Assembly: GCA_036346255.1 (NCBI GenBank)
Contig: CM070620.1
Span: 10,962,671-11,026,670, forward strand
Length of the DNA stretch: 64,000 nucleotides
Reading direction: 5' to 3'
Source of the DNA: Ampelocalamus luodianensis
Taxonomy: Eukaryota; Streptophyta; Magnoliopsida; Poales; Poaceae
Shown here: piece after piece, positions 46,587 to 58,183 of the stretch
Layout: each line of letters begins with the position of its first letter
Numbering within the stretch: the first letter of the stretch is position 1
The notes under the pieces: model-generated
Seen by the model: the letters and a program-made list of their open reading frames with translations, nothing else
What the model was told of the DNA's origin: nothing
Databases searched by the model: none
Position numbers and translations under genes: made by a program

Positions 46587-49500
46587 TTATATTCGACCTA
46601 GGGTGAAGTCAAGGTTCGGTTTCTTGGCGCTGACCATCTCCGATAGTTGGAACGGCGACGAGTTCAGGTCAGAGGCATCATCAAGGCTTTGTGATTGCAC
46701 ATCCTGCAACGTTGAGTGCAAGGAAAAAGATTGCGATGATGTGATAACTGTACCAACTGATGGCTCCAAAATGTTGCCGACAATACGCATTGATCATAGC
46801 TCAACAGGAAGCTGTCAAAAGATGCATGAATGAATGAATGATCGCTATTGCACTAACTAGCATAGCATCATGGCCATTGGCGAGGTATTGGAGATAATGA
46901 TGAACTTGGTTTGGAAAGTGGGTACCTCGAAGGATTTGATGTCGCCGGGGGTGGCATCTCTTGATTTTTCATGGAACCAGGCCCCTCTACTGCTTAAACA
47001 AAGAGAGAAAGGAAATAAATTACCACTTTTTTTTTATCGTGGACTGAGATGAGAGAATCAAATGCCTATCTATATCTTTTCATCAGTGGGAGCCCATTGC
47101 AAGATGAGAGAAAAAGGTAGGGAACAAAGCAACACCATCTTTCACTGTTAAGATGCTGTAAATGACAAGCTAACTTTATCGGAGGGACTAATCGGAGGTA
47201 AAAGCTGTGTATGGTTATACTAATCTCCCATGTGATATTGCACACTGATCAATGCCTGCATATATATATGTATGTATATATTGATGCACATACTGACATA
47301 CATGTAGCTGCTAGGAAGGTTCATGCACGTGACTACAGTGGCCATACACAGTCCACAAGTATTCTAGTACGTGCATGTGTAGTGTGCACGCATGCATGCA
47401 AATATGCAATTGTGCATACATATATGTAAAAGAGCTATATATCACGAGATTGCATATATCATGTTGCTTCTCATGTAGTTTCTGATTAAGATTCCAGTGG
47501 AGTACTATATTGTCTTTCTTTGTAGTGGTGGAAAATATGTGCCCTTTGCATGCTATTGCTAGATGCATATATTAATCTAAGAGCTAGCTTAATATATTCG
47601 AGAGATGATTGCACCATCATGGGGAGCAGATGGAACAAAGGTATGAGCCCTGGTGCTTTTTGTGAGCACTCGGAGGTGGTTGATATGGTAGTATAACAAA
47701 GAAAATGAGACAAAGGAATAAGTATATATTGTTTTGCTTAAAGCAGGCAGTAGACTGGTTTGAATCTAAAAGATATCGGAAACCGTGCATTAGCTGACTC
47801 TTCTTTAGGACATGGCTATGCTAATACTCCATTGTGTAATGTAGCAGTTGATTTTTAATTGAAGATACACATATACTACTTGTAGATATGAGAGATCGAT
47901 GAAGAGCCAAACTAGTGCATTTAGGAGTACTTTGCTGCTTTAGCACTCTACAGGAAATTACCCCAGCTTTTGACCTGTAAGGACTAAGGACTCTGGAGTT
48001 TATCGATCTGGACAGTAGTTCTTCCGGCCTCACGAGAATGTTAGCTAGCTGTTCCCTTTGTTATTTCGCCTGAAACGGCAGAAAGTACGGAGCCAGCGTC
48101 GATCGAGTAATTCTACAGTGTTATCTGCTGGTAACTATTAACTAATAGCCCCACTAGGAGCAATTACTTTGCCATGGAGCATTGTGGTAAGGGGCCCATA
48201 AATCGTGAACGTTAAAGGTTTACTAGTAATCCACATGTAACTAGCTATCATGTGATATAGCATCAGAAAGTAAAACTAGAAACAACTCGATCAAGTGTAA
48301 CGATTTACAGTTAATTACTAAATAAGCAATGGCGTTGTACGTCACCTTGAAGAGTTGTTGCTCCATAGTGCACACATGTTGGAGCCATGCCCGTTCCCGT
48401 CAAGATTTGATTGCTGAACAGAAGACTCAGACCCACTGGTGTTGGTGATATCAAACAAGTTGTCATCAGGGATCTCTATAATTGTTTTAGCTTGTCCTGC
48501 AAAATTTTCGGTTACTTGTTAGTAATCAAATGGAGTATCCATCACTGCTGAAGTGCTTATAGTAGTACATAGTACTCTGATTTCCTTTTTCACAACTGAT
48601 CATACCATAGGATGGAGCAGCTGGTTTGTGATCAGTAGTCTTGATGGTCCGATACATCTGCAAATAATTAACCATGCATAGATGTTGATCAAACACACAA
48701 AAAAAAATCAAATATTTTACTTATGACCAATTATCTTAGTCATACTAATGCATAAACAAGGATGAACAAGAATTGGCAAGAGCTAGGAGCATTAAAGTCA
48801 AAGGAGTACTGGTATACAAGGAGGCCAATAAATAAGGCTGCATGCACAAATGGGGCATTGATGGTTTGATCAGCTACTGTGCAGCATGCAGCAGCTCAAA
48901 GGGCAAAATTAATTATTGAGAAATGATGTTGGGTTGTACTTGCCATCTGTTATTGGCCAGTATGCATATCAATATGCTGCGTCTGCGCCTGCGCCTGCGT
49001 GGCGTATGTAGTATGATCCACCTCTCCGATGTGGCTTTTAATGGGCATGCATCGCATCGCATCGCATCGCATGCTTTGTGCTGAACTGCTGATCTCGAGT
49101 TTTAATTAAAAAGCTGCTCCCCGTGTTGCAAAAGCTACAACTACTCTCTCTCTCTCTAGCCAAGGAAGAACTCTGGAGGGTGCCGGTACGTACGAGAGAG
49201 AAATTTACCGCTCAGCAAGTTAACTGTAAAATGACTATTCCATGCAGGAGCTGCAAGTAAAACTGTAAAATGAGAGAAAAGATCGAACTTTTCCAGAAAG
49301 AAATGAGTAGTAGTATATGTGTATGTATTCTCTCTTCCATATCAAGGTCTAGTTTATACTCCTTATTTGGTTAAAAAAATATTTCCAGTAGATCTGTACG
49401 TTAACGCGAGGACAAACGAAGATCAGGTAAAAAAATGCTCCAGGTAATTAATTAAGGGAGAAATATATAGAGGTTCCTTTCGAACTCAAAATAACTAATT

Positions 49501-50698
49501 AATGAAGTACTGTTCCCCTCACCTGCAAGTGAGACTTGACATGGGCTAAGGTTAGATCCTTCACGTCCATTAGCTCAAGAACCGACTTGGGTGTTGCTCC
49601 TGCAGAATCGAACGCAACCGTGTAACAAAAGTATTAGCAACAGTACGCAACAATTCACCTAGATAGATTAGCTGGTCAGTAGTTGTTAGTAATATTTGTG
49701 TATATGGTATATCTAGATTTTACGTAGAGTTTGTTTATAGAGTTTGTTTACGTAGGCTTACAGTATTTAGTCAGTATTTATTATGGATACTAGAGTTTGT
49801 TTGACATCCTTTTAGGATACGTAGAATCCTTTTTGTATACGAATAGTCGTTTGCTCTCAATAAAAGGACACTCATGTAATCAGATTTTGTGAACAAAAGC
49901 AATAGAAAAAAGAAGAAAAAAATATCAAAAAACCTGATGTTGTTCCAGTGACACAATTTTTTTTTATGTTCTTGTGTTCGCGTGTGTTCGACTTCGATTT
50001 AGACCAACAATAGTATGCCGAGAACCATGCATCCTTGTGTAGCTAGCTAGACGAATCTAACAAGCAAGCAAATCAAGAAAGGTAGAAGAATGAACACTTG
50101 CGGGCGCGCACAGGCGCAGCAGCTAGCACGTACTCTCGTGGCCTCCGAGCAGCTCGACGGCGTGGACGAACCGCGCGTGCAGCGACGTCGTCCACCGCAT
50201 CCTCGGAGCGCGCGAGCCCCGCTTGGCCGGCGCCGCCGCCAGCCGCAGCGCGGCGGCCTTGCCGGGCGACCTCGGCCCGCCGGCCGCGCCGATCGTGTCG
50301 TAGCAATGCTGGTGGTGGTGGAGGTGGCTCTGGAGGAAGGGGAGCGGCTGCGAGGTGTTGTACACGGGGATGCCCCTGATGGGCCTCATCAGGGCCAGGT
50401 CCTGCAGGCCGTTCACCTCCTGGAGGATGGCCTGGGTGTGGTGCAGGAACTGGAGGCCGCCGAGGTGGTTACCGGCGACCTGATGCGCCGCGGCCGCCGG
50501 ATGGAAGCCGCCGCCGGCTGTCGGCGCCGAGGAGGAGGAGGTGGTGGTGATGGATGGAGCTGCGGTGGCCGCCGCCGCTGTTGTGGTTGTGGTGGTGGTG
50601 TCTAGAGCTCGCTTCCAAAACCCTAGGTCCATTGGCTTGGTGGCAGGGGGAGGGCTGATTTGGAGCTGCAGGTCAGGGTGCGCTGGGAACAGCTCCAT
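46587..50698 (-). CDS. KAN: KANADI-type GARP transcription factor, six exons
   Basis: KANADI proteins are nuclear repressors that set abaxial identity in leaves and other organs. Exons on the - strand are 50698-50134, 49599-49523, 48657-48606, 48496-48346, 46986-46926 and 46703-46587. All introns are GT-AG, phases agree and the product is 340 aa. The start MELFPAHPDLQLQISPP matches the KAN2/KAN3 N-terminus and holds an EAR-like LQLQI motif. His, Thr and Ala runs follow. The GARP domain spans about 159-218: RMRWTTSLHARFVHAVELLG, ATPKSVLELMDVKDL, LAHVKSHLQMYRT, with the SHLQMY helix split over exons 2 and 3. The C-terminus NLDFTLGRI is the family tail. Intron 5 is 1.36 kb and intron 1 carries a small solo LTR. 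Which rice KANADI it equals is not certain. Confidence 0.95.
49049..49073. repeat. (GCATC)n microsatellite in KANADI intron 2
   Basis: About five tandem GCATC units, directly visible. It lies in the intron between exons 2 and 3. Confidence 0.85.
49684..50009 (+). mobile_element. Small solo LTR in KANADI intron 1
   Basis: It starts TGTTAGTAATATT and ends AGACCAACA, with GTAGT on the left and ATAGT on the right as a 4-of-5 duplication. CTCAATAAAAGG inside resembles a polyadenylation region, as expected of a copia LTR. It lies antisense to the gene. Confidence 0.6.
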
Positions 50699-51152
50699 TG
50701 ATCTCTTGTGTTCTTGCAACTTAGCAAGAGCAGGTGGTGTGATGTGTGATACTGTTGTAGCTAGAGAGAGAAATATGGCTGTAACTTGTGCTTGATTTGC
50801 TTGGTAGTTGGGTTAGGGAATTGGGGTGGAGGAGGATTTCTTGCTGCTTGGCAGCTAGAGGGGGAAAGAGTCCAGGGATGGGAGGAGAGGGAGAGGAGAG
50901 GGGTTGTGAGAGAGGGAGGGAGTGAGTTGGAATGGGAAGGACAAGAGTGCTTGTATGTGTAGTGTAGTGTGAAAAAGGGCTTGTAACTTGTTGCTTGGAG
51001 GTGGCCAAGGAGGGAAGATATAGATTGATCTTTACTTCCGCACCATGCAGCTCCTTTTACTTTCTTTCTCCCCACCACCTTTTTTTCTTCTCCTTCTCTT
51101 CTTTTCCTCCCATACACACTCTTTGGGAAAATGACACCTTTTGATTGGGATG

Positions 51153-51162
51153 TATATATATA
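51153..51162 (-). promoter_or_regulatory. Candidate TATA box of the KANADI gene
   Basis: TATATATA lies about 455 bases upstream of the ATG on the - strand, followed downstream by a long pyrimidine-rich leader (about 50850-51110). The position is plausible for a KANADI gene with a long 5' UTR. This is inference only. Confidence 0.4.
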
Positions 51163-51625
51163 CGCTGTGTGAGGGAATGGAATGGAATGGAATGTGAGAG
51201 GTGAGGTATCATTCTCTTTTCAGACTATATGCCCTTCTTGTTCTTTCTGTTAATTAAGTGTAATACAATGCAATTGCTCTGCTACCTGTATGTACTCTTG
51301 CCTTACGGGCGCGCACCATTTGCTACGTAAATTGAAAAAGTCTGATAGTTCATATATATATAGCGATTTATTTAGTAAGAAATTGAGGGAGTAGAATGCT
51401 ATGTAGTCAACCTTCTTTATATGAAAAAAGGTAGTTATTCAGTACTACTACCTCCGTCCTTTTTTTTTTACTTATCATTTTAGATATTTCCACGGTCTTC
51501 AATACATACTTTTGGCCATTATTTTTCTAAATACTCTATCCGTTCTAAAATAGGTGTCTTTTAGAATGCGTGAAGTCAACAATTTAATACTTTGACTATT
51601 AATTACTATAAAACTATTTAGATTT

Positions 51626-54600
51626 TGTAACATTCCAAAAATCTACCTAGGGATATTTGTACTGAGTATAAATGTGGGAATAAAATTTTGAGCATGTTTT
51701 AGAAATTTTCCATAAATCAATTGTTGCATTTGCATACAAACTGAAGCTTGAAAGCATTTTTGAGAAAAATACAGAATATATAAAATTATATAAAAATTTC
51801 ATAATTAACTACATTATGTTAGGAGTCTCCACAAAAATTTTCATAATTTTTGGAGCTATTTTTCTATGTTTAGAAATTCGTCAAACTCTCAGTCTTTTCA
51901 TAAAAAATCCAAACCAAATTCGAATTTCCCACTCACCTTTGGGCCATAACTGTCGCGGCCATTACTCACGCCTCACCTCAACTCAGCACAGCCCGCCTTG
52001 CGCCCCCGTTTCCCTCTCTCGCTAATGCTCTAACCCCACCTATCAGCACCTTTCTTCCACCTTGCTTCGCCTCCGCGCGCCTGTGCCTACTCCATCCCCG
52101 ATTCATGACAGCTGCCCACCGTTTCACGCTCCAACTGCTCCCATCGCCTCCGTTTGCACCATACATCAACACATCCATGCTAGCAAGTAGCAACTCCCCT
52201 GTTGCCGCCTAACTCCGAATAGGCGGAGACGCCAGAGAGTGCCACAAGTTTCTCGTCGCTCCCGCCGCATTCTTGCCATGAATATCACATCATTCTCATC
52301 CATACTTAAGCCTTTGATCGCGTCACAAATACCCCAGTTCGCCATTCTCGCCTCCCACCAAGAACCAGAGCTTCTCACTCCTTGGTTCGCCGGGAACGAG
52401 TGTCGTTCTCGACGCCAGTGAGCAAGCTCTATGCTGCCATTTCCTCTGTGAGCTTCCTTGCCCTTGCCATCTGTATCACCATGCGCCCCTACCTCATTCA
52501 TACTCTTTCTCTACTTGATGTAGCCCCGGGAGCTCCGTAGCATGATCACGCCATCATCTTCTCCATCTCCGGTGCGCACACCGATCTAGACCTCCATGTT
52601 CTCAGTGCTTTGGTGAGCTTGAACCTCACTGAAAGCATCTAGGCCCCTAAAAATATTTTTGATAATTAATGTCAACAATGTTTTATGGGACTAACATATT
52701 TGCTAAGATGTTTAAAGGTTTAGTCTCAGTGTGTGAATGATGACATGGGTATGACAATGCAAAGGTGATAAAATATCGACATGGCTCAAGGCAAAGATAT
52801 CATGTAGACTAAGGATTCTTTTATAGTTTTTATCAGTCTCGGTGTTTGGAGAAAAGACCAGATTTATATGTTAGACGCCGTACTATTAAGAGGGATCAAG
52901 GCTAGTAGCTTGAAGATCTATTGATGTGACATCTTGATCAACTAGAAGTCATGCATTGCATTTGTTTTTACTTCTAGAAAACTGTTTAGAAAAATCGGTA
53001 TGACTGCAAATGATAAGCGGTATTACTGCAAGTCAGTAGTACCGAAATCTACATGACGTATGTATTTTTCCAGAGAGCTTGTTTTTAGAAGTTTTTCTTA
53101 AAATCCCAAAATCGGTATGACCGCATTTGATGAGCGGTATTATCGCAAGCCGGTAGTACCGAAATCTACATGGCGTTATGTATTTTTCAGAGAACATGTT
53201 TTTGGGAGTTTTTATTGAATTCTAAAAATGGTACAACCACAATTATCAGCGGTATTACCCCTTTTTGGTAATACCGAAATATAGTTGGCAGTACGTAATT
53301 TACAGAGAGTATGTTTTTGGGAGTTTTAATCTCCCTTGAGAACCAGTATGACCGCATTTCTTGAGTACTACTACCGCAAGTCGGTAGTACTAGATTTTAC
53401 ATGGCGGTATGTTGTTTCCAAAGAAGGTATTTTTTTTTGAGATTTTGATCCTCTGAAAATCGGTAATACCGATCTAGCCGAGTGGTATTACCACTGTGCG
53501 GTAATACCGATTTATAGTTGGCGGTAGTACCGCACCTTTTTCCATAACGACTAGTTCAGAGCATTAAATGCTACTACTCCAACCATTGATCGTGTCGAGC
53601 GGTAGTACCGGGTTTGAACGGCAGTATTACCTCAAATCCTAAAATTTTCAGGAGATTGGTTCAAACGACTAGTTTGGTTGGTGAGGGCTATAAATACACC
53701 TCCACCAGCACCAAACCAATAGCTTCTGAGCATATTCACTCTTATTGAATACCTTTGAGCTCTTAGACACTTTCTATTACTCATTTGCTTTGAATTCCCA
53801 TTTTAAGGTAGTTGAGAGCATTCAAGTGTATTGCATCATTAGTTGATCTTGTTGACACTTGAATTTTCTCAAGCAAACACTTGGTTTATTACTCTTGGTG
53901 CTTGCCGGCACCTAGACGGCTTTGAAGGAAGTTTGCGTGGTGAGCTCTTCAAAGAAGATTGTGAAGAGTCCCAGCAACAGATTGTGAAGTGGTATTGTGC
54001 TCACCATCTCCGGAGAGGAGAAAGAGCAACTCTAGTGATTGAGGGTTAAGGCTTAATTCGTGGAGCCGGTCCAATTTGGTTGGAATTATCTCAACGTGGA
54101 TTAGTCAAGACCGGCAAGTCTTCGATACCACAGGAAAACATCTTTGTCTTCATTGTGGTTTATTCCTTGTCTCTACTATTTTCGTATTTACATTTCTAGC
54201 AATTTACTTGTGTAGCTTTGCTTAGCAAGAATTGTATCTAGTAGTGATATAATCTTATAATTGTCTTAATTTGCATCGTAATTCCGTCATTGTATTTGTG
54301 CTAAAGAATCTTCATAAAGGCAATCAAGATTTAAATTGTTAATTAAGTAAAAAGTTTTAAAAACCTCTTATTCACCCCTCTAGTCGGTTATCCTTGATCT
54401 CGCACTCACCCAACCACGTCATAACGCGTTCCATACTCCACTACACTAACGCTTCTCTCTTGCTTGATGTTGATCCACACGTAGATAATCCTCCGAATCG
54501 CTCTTCTTCTTCACTTCTGGCCGCCACAAACCCTTTCTCTGTTCGCCGCCACCCCGGTGAGTCCCTAGCCAATTCCTTCTACCTTAATCATCTTTAGCAT

Positions 54601-57516
54601 GTCTGTGAGCTTATGTGTGGCTCCATTTCATCAATCCTTCACCGAGGAGCCGTATCGCCGTGAAGCTACCACAGCTATCGCTGCCGATCGCTACTTCAAG
54701 CTCTTCGGCGATCTCCCGATGCCATCAATGCCCTTGGTGAGCTTCTAGTAGTCCCCTAGAGCTATTGCGTATGTTAGATTGGACCATTAGCTAGTGTAGT
54801 GTAGAGTTCATCGTAGCCGATCATGTCACCGCCGTGGGAAGCGTTGTTGTCGCCGCTCCGATGACCATTGGTTTCCGTGCCGTTGCCGTTAGCATCGCAA
54901 CGACCCCCTGGAGCTCACGCGCACCACCATTCACCTTGTCTTTGCTCCATTCACCAAAACCATTGCGTCCCTGCTTTGCGCCGTCTCTGGAGGTCGTCTT
55001 CGGCGACGCTCCGGCCATCCCCTGCCTCACCGCCACCACCAGGTAGAACCACCATCGCACTAGGAATCCATTTTGGTCATTCCCGAGCCAAGCCGCTGCG
55101 CCGTTCTTCACTGGCGAGCTCGCCGAGCCGGTGGTGCACTGTGCGCTGCTCTCCTTCTCTCTCTTTGACTTGTGGGCCCATGTGGTTAGGAGTTAATTAG
55201 CACCAAATGACAAAGGTTAAAGTTATTAAGTCACTAACATGTGGGACCGACTGAAAAGATAATAAAAAAATCTAATTTAAAACATGTTTAGTAAATGAGT
55301 CACTGACATGCGAGACCCACGTACTGTTTTCAGTTTTAAAACATGTTTTAAAACTAAGAGGCTGACAAGTGGGCCCTACACATCAGTGGATTAAAATTTA
55401 AAATAAGTTTAATCATTTAGTTAATATTTGATGAGTCTATGACATATGAGGTTGTCACTGTTTTCATAAATAAAATCAAAAATAAAAAACCCGAAAGAGA
55501 CATTTTCTGAAAAATGTAAAAATGGAAAAGTCGCTTTCATTATGAAGTAAATACGCTTTCTTTGTGGGAAAGCGTAAGTTGCAGAAAATACGTTTTCGAC
55601 GTCACTCTTTTTATTATTTTAGGATTTTTCAAACCGAGCAAAATTGAAGCGTTAATAACTTTTGCATATGAACTCCAAATTGGATGATTATTTTTTTCTA
55701 ACTTCATATAAAATCATGCTCTATTTGAATATACAAAAATATTTGGATTTTGTTGCTGTTGAATTTATTTTACTATTTATAATTCGTTTTTGGCTCTTTT
55801 GAATAGACATCAGAAACGCGAATGAAATATTCGACGATCCACCATCCTCATACTCAGAAATACCAAAGCAAGGGAAGCACCTCCTTTTACCATGTTGATC
55901 ATATTATTTTAATTATTCTATTTCATTTTGCAAAATATATTATGTATGCATGTATGTTTGGCTAACATTGCTATATTTGGGGATAACGGTAGTCAAATTC
56001 CTATTGTATGCATAATCCTCCTTGAAATGTGGATATTCTTACTATTTTAACCTTTAGGATATGGTTTTGACAACAGATAATGTCAATTTTGGTATTTCGG
56101 TTAGGAATGTTGAATAGATGCTTAGTTGTTCTCTAGTTTCACAAAAATTGAATAATTGTTGAAAATATGAGTTTAGATTTGGGAGAATTTGAAATATGGT
56201 CCAGAGGGTTTACCTCTGATGTTTTGTATAAAAATAAAAATAAAAAACCTAGTTTGTGACACGAACAAGTTATATTATAAACCGAGGAGTGTGAGAGGTG
56301 TATCTCACAAGTAGATAGGGGGAGATCCTTGCCTGGGTCGATTAAGGACTGAACATCGGTATGTCCAACCTAAACGTAAGCGTACAACCACACGGCTGAA
56401 ATGGGGCGGTCTTAGCTAATTAAGTTGTCTAGGTCTAGTGCATGTTGGTAGGCCGCAGTAATGCGAGCATATTAGGGTATGTTTGCTCGAAGGGGCTCCC
56501 GACACCAAGGTGTCGGGGACGAATCTTGTTGACACAACGGTGAATGCCTCACTGAGACCCGGGGGGGTAGCTAGGTGAAGCGAGGGTTTTCATTCGCTAG
56601 GCTAGTGCAAGGTTAGGTCTAAGTGATGTAAAGGTTTCGTTGCGAACTCTAGACTGCTTACTAAAAGATCGTGAGTGATGGTGTCAACGGATGCCAAACA
56701 AACTAGAGAGCTTGTACCGTGTGGGTAAAGTTGCATGTACTCCTGTGTAGAGTGTAAATCTATTTAAATAGCCATGCTCATGGTGATGAATGTGCTAAGT
56801 GTCGTCTTGTTGGAAAGTGTTGGGGTGGTTTTGTGGTTATTTAACTTGAGTGTCATGTCTATGGCTGAGAATGAAATGATAATCACAACCGAGGAGAGTT
56901 GTGAATTTGCTATTGTCATGTTACATACTTGTTATTTCATTATCAATCAATTGCTCTTTAAAATTTCCGTTGCGAACTACTACATACCAGTATTGCAAAT
57001 TAAATTTGCTTAATGCTGAAAATAACTTGTAGTGTAGAGCCTCATCCTTTGATAGCCTTGCATTTAATATTATGTTGTGATACACTACAAGTCTTGCTGA
57101 GTACAAAATGTACTCAATCTTGCTTAAAAAATTATTGATCAGAGTACAAGGATGAGTCTATGCTAGACGACACGATCTTTGCATTCGGTACTGGAGGGTT
57201 CGATGATAGGTCTTGCTAGGGTCTTGTCCTTGTCGGTTGCCCGAGAATATGAATGGGTACACTGCTGGACCTTTCGAGTTTATTCGCTATGCTTCTGCTG
57301 TTCAACTTGCTACTTATGCTTTATTTAGTCGATCGGATGTGTAATAAATACTTGTCATGTAAACGCTTAAGTTTATGTTCTATATTTGTTTCATGTTATA
57401 TGTTTAATGTATGGATGTGAATATCAATATTGTGGATGTGTGTACTAGCCACTAATCATGGGACTAGTACGGTACACATATGAGAATTTCGGGTATTCCA
57501 CACCCAGGGTCCGACA
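51626..57516 (+). mobile_element. Second 4.1 kb-type solo LTR, carrying a nested SIRE-like LTR
   Basis: It starts TGTAACATTCC and ends GGGTCCGACA, with flanks GATTT and TATTT (4 of 5). Removing the nested 1.78 kb insertion leaves about 4.11 kb, almost the same as the LTR at 37596-41732. The two also share order and motifs such as TTTTCGACGTC and GTGGGCCCATG. The copies are clearly diverged. No interior or second LTR is present. Confidence 0.8.
52630..54404 (+). mobile_element. SIRE-like copia solo LTR with CGGTA-TACCG repeats
   Basis: It starts TGAAAGCATCTAGGCCCCTA and ends CACCCCTCTAGTCGG … GATCTCGCA, a style known from grass SIRE-type copia LTRs. A perfect duplication CTCAC flanks it (52625-52629 and 54405-54409). 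Between 53000 and 53640 are more than ten copies of semi-palindromic CGGTA(G/A)TACCG and relatives. The open frame 53843-54049 has no domain. Confidence 0.82.
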
Positions 57517-57775
57517 TATTTGTCGCAAGGAAATTATATGGGTAAATTTGTCATCGAAAGTACTTCAACATCTTTATATATATTTTAAAATATTTTGGTA
57601 ACATATAGTTAGAAAAAGGAATGGTCAAAGGTGTGTATTAGAGACTATGTCAATGTCCAAAAAGCCAAGTAGAAAAGAACAGAGGTAGTATATGTTACCA
57701 AAAATTATTAAAAAATAACGATGTCGAAGTACTTTCGATGACAAATCTATGCATATAATTTTCTTGTAACAAATC
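57517..57775. repeat. Inverted MITE segments forming a hairpin
   Basis: TTTGTCATCGAAAGTACTTC near 57550 is inverted as GAAGTACTTTCGATGACAAA near 57727. The match extends roughly 85 bases each way, with the right end of a MITE between them. It may be two MITE copies joined head to head. Confidence 0.7.
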
Positions 57776-58183
57776 TAAGGGCATCTTTGGAACACATGAA
57801 TAGGAAAACATCGGATTGGAATGTCATGTCTTATTGAATCCTACATGAAACAAAACCACAGGAATTGCTTGGAATAGGTGTTTGGATGTTTCATAGGAAG
57901 AATATAGGAATTTTGAGATTAGATGTTACGAATGCATTGGACTTCTGAAGGAAAAATAACATGAGGTTTGAGCTCATGTTCATTTTCCTATGGAATTGGG
58001 GGGGGGGTATAGGAATGCATCCCATAGTAATTTGACAACTATATTTCTATGTTCCAAACAACCCTCACAGGGGAAAAAAATCCAAAGGATTAGAATCTTC
58101 TAAAATTCTTACGAAATTCCTTCAATCCAAAGAGGCCAGGCCCTAAGTAGCTGTGGAGTCCGTGGGTATGGACCTAATCATTG
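57776..58183. other. Spacer, no gene seen
   Basis: AT-rich with a G-run (58002-58009). There are hints of another short inverted repeat (GGAATAGG / CCTATGGAATT) but no defined element. Confidence 0.35.

Larger units (their letters stand above)
51449..57690. mobile_element. CTCCCTCCG-type MITE split by an LTR insertion
   Basis: The left part (51449-51625) opens TACTACCTCCGTCC. The right part (57522-57690) closes ACAGAGGTAGTA. Together they give the usual order of this MITE family, interrupted exactly at the LTR borders 51626 and 57516. Confidence 0.6.

Noticed and set aside
50090..50605. + strand 171-aa frame
   Set aside because: It is the complement of KANADI exon 1.
52990..53640. CRISPR-like regular repeats
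   Set aside because: Units are short, semi-palindromic, irregularly spaced and inside a plant LTR; no cas genes and a eukaryotic context.
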